The notes under the pieces were generated by a model. It saw only the letters and a program-made list of their open reading frames with translations, was not told where the DNA came from and did no database searches. Shown here one piece after another: positions 58,415 through 64,000 of a stretch of 64,000 nucleotides of DNA. Origin of the DNA: Bdellovibrionales bacterium. Lineage in GTDB: Bacteria; Bdellovibrionota; Bdellovibrionia; Bdellovibrionales; JAGQZY01. A program made the translations under genes and the position numbers. The stretch's first letter is position 1; the number at the start of each line of letters is the position of its first letter. The DNA is taken from NCBI GenBank assembly GCA_019750295.1, contig JAIEOS010000007.1, positions 1 through 64,000 of the forward strand, written 5' to 3'.

Positions 58415-58987
58415 TTACTTCTTCTTAGTTGTTTTTTTGCCAGTCGTTTTTGCGGCTTTTTTAGCGGCCGTCTTCTTGGCTTTTGCTTTTGTTGGAGCTC
58501 TCTTAGCAGCTGCTGCTTTTTTTACAGGAGCGGCTTTAGCGGCTTTTCTCTTTGCAGCTTTTGGTTTTTGTGAACCAGCGGCTTGGAGTTCTTTTTCCAT
58601 TTGAGCCATCGCGCGCTCGATCTTCTTTTGAGGATCTTTCACTGGAGCGTTTTTCTCTGTGATCTCTTTTTCTCCGTTAGGAGCTACGATCGATTTCACG
58701 AAAATTTCTGTGTAAGGTTGTCTGTGCCCTGTCAAACGACGATAGCCTTGGCGACGACGTCTTTTGAAAATGATGATTTTAGGACTTTTGCTTTGTTGAG
58801 TGACAACAACAGTCACTTTGCCATCTTTTACAAGAGGCGATCCAACGTGAGAAGACTCACCTGAAATCATTAATACATCTGAGAGGTCAAATTCTTCGCC
58901 CAAAGACTTTTCGATTTTTTCAATTTTTAAAACATCACCGGCTTTAACTCGATATTGTTTTCCACCAGTGCGAATTACCGCGTACAT
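58415..58987 (-). CDS. rplU: Large-subunit ribosomal protein L21 with Lys/Ala-rich C-terminal tail
   Basis: 190 residues; a normal L21 is about 103. Residues 1-103 are L21 (MYAVIRTGGKQYRV start, KRRRRQGYRRLTGHRQPYT end). After a helical acidic linker (105-137) comes a tail (about 140-190) made almost wholly of Lys, Ala, Pro and Thr in AAKK/KKAA repeats, like histone H1 or other DNA/RNA-binding tails. The codons vary, so the run is not a simple DNA slip. GGAGG upstream of the ATG. Confidence 0.95.
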   Translation of the reverse strand: MYAVIRTGGKQYRVKAGDVLKIEKIEKSLGEEFDLSDVLMISGESSHVGSPLVKDGKVTVVVTQQSKSPKIIIFKRRRRQGYRRLTGHRQPYTEIFVKSIVAPNGEKEITEKNAPVKDPQKKIERAMAQMEKELQAAGSQKPKAAKRKAAKAAPVKKAAAAKRAPTKAKAKKTAAKKAAKTTGKKTTKKK

Positions 58988-59090
58988 TTAAACCTCCGAC
59001 ATACATATATAAAGAAGGGTTTAAGTGCCACGCAGCACTAGTTTTGTCAATGAAATGGGCTATTTTTCAGCTATTTGGGGGTTATAAAGT

Positions 59091-59117
59091 AAAAAGGCCC
59101 CTTGGCAGAGGCCTTTT
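59091..59117 (-). terminator. Intrinsic terminator of the histone gene
   Basis: AAAAGGCC (59092-59099) and GGCCTTTT (59110-59117) form an 8-bp symmetrical stem with a 10-nt loop; a T-run follows on the minus strand. 29 bp after the histone stop. Confidence 0.8.
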
Positions 59118-59145
59118 GTTCTAGATTCATTTAATCACATTAGGA

Positions 59146-59340
59146 TTAAATATGATCAATAACGATATCGCGAGCCATTACTGTTTTACGTCCATCAGCT
59201 TTCGCAGAATCTGCACCTTTTTGGCAAAGAGCTGCAATAGCTTGGCTTAATACATCAATAGTTTCAGCAGAAGTGTTAAATCCATACTTTTCTTTAATGT
59301 GTTTTTTGACCTTGCTTGTAACAACAAGTACATCAGCCAT
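59146..59340 (-). CDS. Bacterial histone-fold protein
   Basis: 64 residues, one histone fold without tails. Helix 1 about 8-19 (KVKKHIKEKYG), long helix 2 about 24-46 (ETIDVLSQAIAALCQKGADSAKAD), the GRKTVMARDI loop that in archaeal and bacterial histones contains the RKTV(x)AEDI pattern, and a short helix 3 at the end. Such singlet histones are known major chromatin proteins in Bdellovibrio. GGGAGG upstream and its own terminator downstream indicate strong, monocistronic expression. It should dimerise and bind DNA. Confidence 0.9.
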   Translation of the reverse strand: MADVLVVTSKVKKHIKEKYGFNTSAETIDVLSQAIAALCQKGADSAKADGRKTVMARDIVIDHI

Positions 59341-59480
59341 TGTTACCTCCCAGATTGCGTCTCAGCGCAATTAATTCATCTACAGTATCTGAAGGGGTCC
59401 TAGAACTCAAAGCATTTAGTATTCGCGGACTTGCCACCCTGCTGCAGCGGGCAAACATCGAGAATGACTTATGTTTTTGC

Positions 59481-60965
59481 TTAATTCGGAGGCGAATCCT
59501 GCGGCGCGGGGCTCGGGAACACATCTTTTTCCATGTACATGAGCTGCGCTTTACGCCCTTCTCCCTCGTTTGCGCTAGGCGTTATCCAAACAAATGCCTG
59601 CTGGCCCTCGCGCTGAGTGCACTCCACATCCAAAAATGCCGGGGACCAGGTTCCCGGATTTAAATGCTCTATGGGCCCAATCATTTCGTGGCGAATAAAA
59701 TGAGTATGGCCATACACAATTCTTTTCGTGGAGGTGATCATCCCGGCGGCGGTCAGGATCTCTTCGTCCGGTTTTTTGTAGTGATGCACGTACGAATACA
59801 CCGAACGACTGTAAAGTACGTACGGAGGCAAGAACAAGAGAAGAGGAAAAAACAGCCAATAAAACGAAAGCCCGTAGATTTTGTCGACGAGTAGAAAGAG
59901 ATAAAGAAGGCCCAACAAACTCAATAAGAGAAGAAACACCCGGTCTAACCATAACTCCTTAAGAACTCGGCGAGGACTTTCGGAGATCGGACGAGGGCAC
60001 AAACCGCGAAGCTCGCGCACCATGCGCGAGGTGGCGTTGGCTTTTTTAGCAATCGCTTCGATGCGATCTTCTGTGGTCAGAGGATTTTGTAACTCTTTGT
60101 GAGTTCCGTGCTTCAACGTTTGCACGAAAGTGGTGATGCATGTCCAAAACCACGTCCATACAATGAGAGGCTGTGCGATGGCCATATACTTAAAAAAAAC
60201 ACCCACGAATTGCGCGGCCGTCATCGTCATATTCGCATCGACATGAGGATTAAAAAAACCCATGCCATTGGCAATATAGCGACTCACTAGGTCTCCAAAA
60301 GGCATTCGAATCAGGAGCCGATTATAGTCGATGACAATCGGATTGATCGGATCGCGCATTGAACAGTACGGATCGTACTGATGGCCGTGCTCGATCAGAG
60401 TGTCTTTATTGCTCACGTAGAAAAACTCCACAAAACGAACATGCCGGCGTTGAAAATTATCGAGCTCTAACGAATCCAAGATTTTCCTTTGAACATCCGT
60501 CCAGTGAAGCTCGAGGTCATGATTTCCAATCACAAAAATGACCCGATGCCCTTCCTTAATAAACCAGGACAGGGCATTGACCCACTCCGGGTGGTCGCCC
60601 AAGATGACTTCCATTTTAAAAACGGATTTTTCTCTTTCCGGGTCGAGTCCCCGCCGAGTCTCTAGCCAAGAGACATGGTAACTGGGAGCCTCTGGAAGGC
60701 GAGTGACGCTGTCAAAATCAAAAATATCGCCATTAAGAATCAACTCTATAGATTTACCATTGGCTTTTTCGTGGATGAATTCCAAAAACTTTTTGAACTC
60801 GTGATCGAAGAAAAACTCACGCGTCTTAAACTTCTTCCACAAAGGGTGACGTTTATTGGGAGGTTCCGCTTCGCACAAATGCAGATCGCTCAGAATCGCG
60901 GTGTATTCTGCCTTTTCAAAATCCACTTCTTCGTGGAGGTCTAAAGTGTTTTCGATCTCTGCCAT
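59481..60965 (-). CDS. Membrane-inserted metallophosphoesterase
   Basis: 494 residues. Calcineurin-like phosphoesterase motifs are split: SDLHL at 26-30, NGDIFD at 78-83, GNHD at 147-150 and HGHQYD near 193-198, then a membrane block with helices near 257-281, 340-362 and 366-387, and finally GHTH at 419-422. Thus the last metal ligands come after the membrane helices. Conserved Asp and His residues are all present, so it should be active, probably on a membrane-associated phosphoester. UDP-diacylglucosamine hydrolases (LpxH) share part of the pattern but lack such helices. Confidence 0.85.
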   Translation of the reverse strand: MAEIENTLDLHEEVDFEKAEYTAILSDLHLCEAEPPNKRHPLWKKFKTREFFFDHEFKKFLEFIHEKANGKSIELILNGDIFDFDSVTRLPEAPSYHVSWLETRRGLDPEREKSVFKMEVILGDHPEWVNALSWFIKEGHRVIFVIGNHDLELHWTDVQRKILDSLELDNFQRRHVRFVEFFYVSNKDTLIEHGHQYDPYCSMRDPINPIVIDYNRLLIRMPFGDLVSRYIANGMGFFNPHVDANMTMTAAQFVGVFFKYMAIAQPLIVWTWFWTCITTFVQTLKHGTHKELQNPLTTEDRIEAIAKKANATSRMVRELRGLCPRPISESPRRVLKELWLDRVFLLLLSLLGLLYLFLLVDKIYGLSFYWLFFPLLLFLPPYVLYSRSVYSYVHHYKKPDEEILTAAGMITSTKRIVYGHTHFIRHEMIGPIEHLNPGTWSPAFLDVECTQREGQQAFVWITPSANEGEGRKAQLMYMEKDVFPSPAPQDSPPN

Positions 60966-61022
60966 AGTACTTTTTGTTTGCTCGTATTTATTCGACTAAC
61001 TTTCCTCGGCGTTTCCCGGCGT

Positions 61023-61781
61023 CTATTGGCGCTTATTCGCCGCCGGCTCGATAAAGTAAAGAATCCAGATAGAGGCCTCGTACAACAAACATAACGGGAC
61101 ACCGAGTAACATCATACTCATAACATCCGGAGGTGTAAAGATTGCGGCCACCACCGATATGCCAACGATCGCGTAGCGACGAACGTGCCGAAGACCTCGA
61201 CTTGTGACTATGCCCATGATTCCTAGAAGATTCAAAATCAAAGGCATTTCGAAAGCGGCGCCAAAGAGCAGTAAGGTCGTCATAAAAAACGACATATACT
61301 CACTGATCGTAATCATCGGCTTATCTGTAGTTCCCCCGAAATAGATGAGCTCTTTGCAGGCGAGGGGCATCACTAAAAAGTAGGCGAAGGATATCCCCAC
61401 CAGAAACAGTAAAGAGCCCAATGCGATAAAGATAATTCCAAACTTCTTTTCGTTGCTATAGAGACCTGGTGCCACAAAACGCCAAATATGAAAAATCCAC
61501 ACCGGGCACGCCGCAACGATCCCCGTGAGAACCGCCACCTTCACATGAGCCATAAATTTGTCGGTCAAAGCTGTAAAAACCAACCCTCCGCTGGGAAGAT
61601 AGGGCTCGATCGGCTTGCGGATGTAATCAAAAATTTGTTCACTAAAAATCCAACCGACGATTGCAAAAACACCCACCGCAAAAATACAATAAATTAAACG
61701 ACTGCGAAGCTCTGTGAGATGCTCAACCAGCGTATAATTATCCTGTGGATATTGTTGCTTAGCTGTCTCGTGTTTTTTCAT
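61023..61781 (-). CDS. tatC: Sec-independent protein translocase TatC
   Basis: 252 residues with six membrane helices. HLTELRSRLIYC start, YLPSGGLVFTALTDKF near 62-77 (includes the conserved region after the first helix), and FEMPLILNLLG near 175. Receives twin-Arg signal peptides. Overlaps tatB by 23 bp. Confidence 0.95.
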   Translation of the reverse strand: MKKHETAKQQYPQDNYTLVEHLTELRSRLIYCIFAVGVFAIVGWIFSEQIFDYIRKPIEPYLPSGGLVFTALTDKFMAHVKVAVLTGIVAACPVWIFHIWRFVAPGLYSNEKKFGIIFIALGSLLFLVGISFAYFLVMPLACKELIYFGGTTDKPMITISEYMSFFMTTLLLFGAAFEMPLILNLLGIMGIVTSRGLRHVRRYAIVGISVVAAIFTPPDVMSMMLLGVPLCLLYEASIWILYFIEPAANKRQ

Positions 61782-62172
61782 CGGAGCTTTCGTCTTTGGG
61801 TGTTGTTCCGCTGTTGTCGATACTCGCTTCGAGATCTTGCTTGATGCGAATCACTTCGTCGCTAATTTTGGTGCCGTTCCTATTTTTACGAACACTTTGC
61901 TTGAGATCTTCGATGGGATCCGAAATGGAATCTTTTACATCTTGAGTCGGCTCTCGCATGGCGTCCTTCACTTGATTCATCACATCTTGCATGGGGCGCT
62001 TAAGATCTTTTCGCACGTCGAGAAGCCCACCGGACAGATCTTCGGTGGCACGCTTGAACTCGCTCACCAACCGCCCCAGGGCTTTGGCCACTTCCGGAAG
62101 CTGTTTAGGTCCGATGAGAACCAGCGCCAAAACACCAATAACTATAATTTCGGTAAATCCAAGATTAAACAT
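61759..62172 (-). CDS. tatB: Twin-arginine translocase subunit TatB
   Basis: 137 residues: membrane helix (about 5-20), GPKQLPEVAKALGRL hinge and amphipathic helix, then a long acidic/basic helical C-terminal part (about 45-137). The MFNLGFTEIIVIGVLALVLIGP start and Pro-containing hinge fit TatB more than TatA. No separate tatA gene is in the window; it may lie elsewhere or this protein may serve both roles. Confidence 0.88.
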   Translation of the reverse strand: MFNLGFTEIIVIGVLALVLIGPKQLPEVAKALGRLVSEFKRATEDLSGGLLDVRKDLKRPMQDVMNQVKDAMREPTQDVKDSISDPIEDLKQSVRKNRNGTKISDEVIRIKQDLEASIDNSGTTPKDESSDEKTRDS

Positions 62173-62236
62173 GTGAGGTGACTCTATCGCCGAAGATCAA
62201 GAAAGTCATCCGGAACTCCAGGATTTCCCGGCGAGT

Positions 62237-62866
62237 CTATTGGTTTTTCGCGCGCTTGATCTGATCCGGAGGTGGGACGAAGACACCTTTTTGGATCAAG
62301 GTTTCCTGCGTGCGCTGAGACCCTGTTTTGGCGTAGATATCCATCATTCTGAAAATATTATCACCATCGGTCGTCATAGTTCGTCGGCTCATCACCGCAA
62401 AAACATCGACAAACTGGTTAAAACGGAAGGCAATTTCTTTATAAAGCTTAGCGAATGTGTCTTCATAAATTCCGTGAGAAAGAGAGCTATAGGCCGTGCT
62501 CCCCATATCGATATAGTAGTCGACATCAACGACCTTGCGTTGCAAAGAGTCCCCAAAAAAACCACTGATATAAAGAGAGCTATCACCTAATTTTTTCAAG
62601 AGCTCGATTCGCGCTCGAGGAGAAGATGAGTTGGCTTTTAACAACATTTCGGCAAGAGTATCACGCGTCTTTCGCCCCGAATCGTTTTCAGCATCGTAAA
62701 GACGCTCGGTGATTGAATAATATTCGAGAATGTCTACAAGATAACTTTCGACGACAGGATAGGTCTCGACATGGCACTCAATGAGAGCTTCGTTTAAGGA
62801 CTGACGGAAAAACTGTTTCACGTCCACACACAAAGAAACTGTTGATCTTCCCCCACCATCACTCAT
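62237..62866 (-). CDS. Conserved protein of unknown function
   Basis: 209 residues, no signal peptide or membrane helix. Mostly helical, rich in Tyr, Phe and Asp in the middle (SLYISGFFGD, VDYYIDMGS). Next to the tat genes and in the same direction. I do not recognise the family. No catalytic motif is evident. Confidence 0.65.
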   Translation of the reverse strand: MSDGGGRSTVSLCVDVKQFFRQSLNEALIECHVETYPVVESYLVDILEYYSITERLYDAENDSGRKTRDTLAEMLLKANSSSPRARIELLKKLGDSSLYISGFFGDSLQRKVVDVDYYIDMGSTAYSSLSHGIYEDTFAKLYKEIAFRFNQFVDVFAVMSRRTMTTDGDNIFRMMDIYAKTGSQRTQETLIQKGVFVPPPDQIKRAKNQ

Positions 62867-63011
62867 TGTTTTATGAACCGCCTTTAAATATCTTCTCCCA
62901 TTTTAACAAGGTTCGGACCGAGCTCGAAATTTTTTATTAAAAATGTTCAAGAATTTGTCTCAGTATAAGACAAACTTATACAATTCTGGCTTTAAGACTA
63001 GGGGACAATAG

Positions 63012-63566
63012 CTACGGAAGACGGCTCCGGTGGAGTAAATTCATTTTCAACAGCCCACCAGAGCTTGCGATAGTCGCAAGAGGTCCAACTAAAAGCTGAA
63101 GATCTCCAGGAGAAATTCGAGTCACCATTTTACCATCAACACTGAAACATTTGAGGGTAAACGAGATGATATTGGTCCCGGGCGCTCGAAAATAGTAAAG
63201 TATATTCGCTTCGTGAATGTTCCCTTTATTGTCCACGTGAGCATTTATCCCATCGACTTTGAAAAGAACGGCCACCGAATGTGCGGGAATTATAAACCCT
63301 CGCGTGGGATCTACGGGAGATAGAGTCTTAAACTCGCAACTGCTGTTCCCGCTTTTGTACTCAAAAGAAGTTCGACCTGGTTCAAATTCTATGTCTTTCC
63401 CCTGCACCACCATCGTTGTTTGGTGGGGTGCAAAATAATAAACTACGTCGCTCCCACGCGAGTCCTCGGAATCTTGATTCGAGATTTTTCGTAACGGAGT
63501 TTGAAGCGCCGTACACGCGACGACGAGGCCCACGAGCGGTGCAAAAAGCTTAAATCTTGTACGCAC
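63012..63566 (-). CDS. Putative lipoprotein of unknown function
   Basis: 184 residues. Signal ending VVAC gives a lipobox with Cys18. The mature part is beta-rich with two further Cys (SCEF and LKCFS). It lies 3 bp after the M16 peptidase gene, so probably expressed with it. The family is not recognised. Confidence 0.65.
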   Translation of the reverse strand: MRTRFKLFAPLVGLVVACTALQTPLRKISNQDSEDSRGSDVVYYFAPHQTTMVVQGKDIEFEPGRTSFEYKSGNSSCEFKTLSPVDPTRGFIIPAHSVAVLFKVDGINAHVDNKGNIHEANILYYFRAPGTNIISFTLKCFSVDGKMVTRISPGDLQLLVGPLATIASSGGLLKMNLLHRSRLP

Positions 63567-63569
63567 TTC

Positions 63570-64000
63570 CTACACCACTGCCTGAAACGTCGGTCGCGTG
63601 GGTCCTACGGCGACCACCACTGACTTCTGAGCGAAAATCTTTTGAGCGACTCGTTGAACATCGTCACTCGTTACCGAATTGATAAACTTGGCGTAATCAA
63701 AAACTTCCTCAATGGGTAAACCATAAAGAGTTCCAAAAGTGAGCGCCGAGGCCACTGCCGAATTCTTTTGAAGGTCAATATCATGCCGACCCATCAAATA
63801 ATTCTTGGACCTTTGGAGTTCATCCATAGGAACTTTGTGTTGCATCAGCTTATCAAACTCAACGCGCATCATACTGAGAGCCGTGTCTGACTTCTCGGGA
63901 GAGCAACCGATGTAGGCGCCAAAATAACCCGTCTCGATACCTTCCATTTTTATTGGAGATACGCTGTAGGCTAAAGAGGCTTTATCGCGAAGCTCGATAA
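63570..64000 (-). CDS. M16-family zinc peptidase, C-terminal part (cut by window end)
   Basis: The frame is open to the window edge (64000), so the visible 143 codons are the C terminus of a longer gene. The LRDKASLAYSVSPIK stretch (near 63945-63990) and YFGAYIGCSPEKSD are the conserved second-half M16 pattern; the HxxEH active site lies outside the window. Related to processing-peptidase-like enzymes of the periplasm. Confidence 0.85.
   Translation of the reverse strand, partial: IELRDKASLAYSVSPIKMEGIETGYFGAYIGCSPEKSDTALSMMRVEFDKLMQHKVPMDELQRSKNYLMGRHDIDLQKNSAVASALTFGTLYGLPIEEVFDYAKFINSVTSDDVQRVAQKIFAQKSVVVAVGPTRPTFQAVV

Overview
The window looks like chromosome of a Bdellovibrio-like bacterium (phylum Bdellovibrionota). 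This is inferred from the mix of genes: a single-domain bacterial histone, an asparagine-rich Rho, a Tad/Flp pilus locus of unusual make-up, many TPR proteins and secreted proteins of unknown function, and housekeeping operons of Gram-negative type (Tat, LolA, BamD-like, OmpA). Almost all of it is dense, ordinary-looking chromosome. The only sign of a former mobile element is a truncated tyrosine recombinase against the 3' end of tRNA-Ser at the left edge.

Layout. 1-720: integrase remnant and tRNA-Ser(UGA). 875-10663 (minus): a translation, cell-wall and termination block read rho, then rpmE-prfA-prmC-murA-(GYF/TPR protein)-(small membrane protein)-serS. 11104-12877: PilZ protein and a LysM lipoprotein. 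13002-16641 (minus): gatC-gatA-gatB-DUF192. 16768-18846: ligA, followed by a 41-bp-arm palindrome. 19117-28635 (plus): the Tad locus, comprising Flp pilin, a leaderless pilin-like protein, prepilin peptidase, three single-helix pilin-like/TadE-like proteins, CpaB, secretin, a CpaE-CpaF fusion, TadB and a secreted YD-repeat protein. No TadC is present. 28607-31647: response regulator, membrane protein and an outer-membrane barrel pair. 31759-31939: a perfect 47-bp inverted repeat beside the groEL terminator. 31991-33952 (minus): groES-groEL. 34040-37259: exported proteins and an OmpA-family protein. 37254-43581 (minus): mltG, then an arginine/ornithine succinyl-pathway operon (aminotransferase, M20 hydrolase, AstA, AstD). 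43658-46460 (plus): TPR-SH3 protein, BamD-like lipoprotein, TPR protein, hpt. 46479-48749 (minus): a CpaF-like protein with a broken Walker A motif. 48822-52094 (minus): membrane protein, rimO, LolA-like, ComF-like. 52420: kup. 54301-58987 (minus): rplU-rpmA-obg-(nadD::rsfS)-rlmH and two tandem zincin-like membrane proteins. 59146: histone. 59481-64000 (minus): membrane metallophosphoesterase, tatC, tatB, two unknown proteins and the end of an M16 peptidase.

How they work together. The 19-29 kb genes would make, process (prepilin peptidase), energise (CpaE-CpaF fusion), anchor (TadB) and export (CpaB and secretin) a Flp-type pilus. The YD-repeat protein at the end could be a surface or tip component (inference). 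The degenerate CpaF-like protein at 46-49 kb may be a non-hydrolysing relative. The histone, the lysine/alanine tail on L21 and the prion-like Rho extension are the main nucleic-acid-related oddities. Function calls rest on motif recognition only; no database search was possible.
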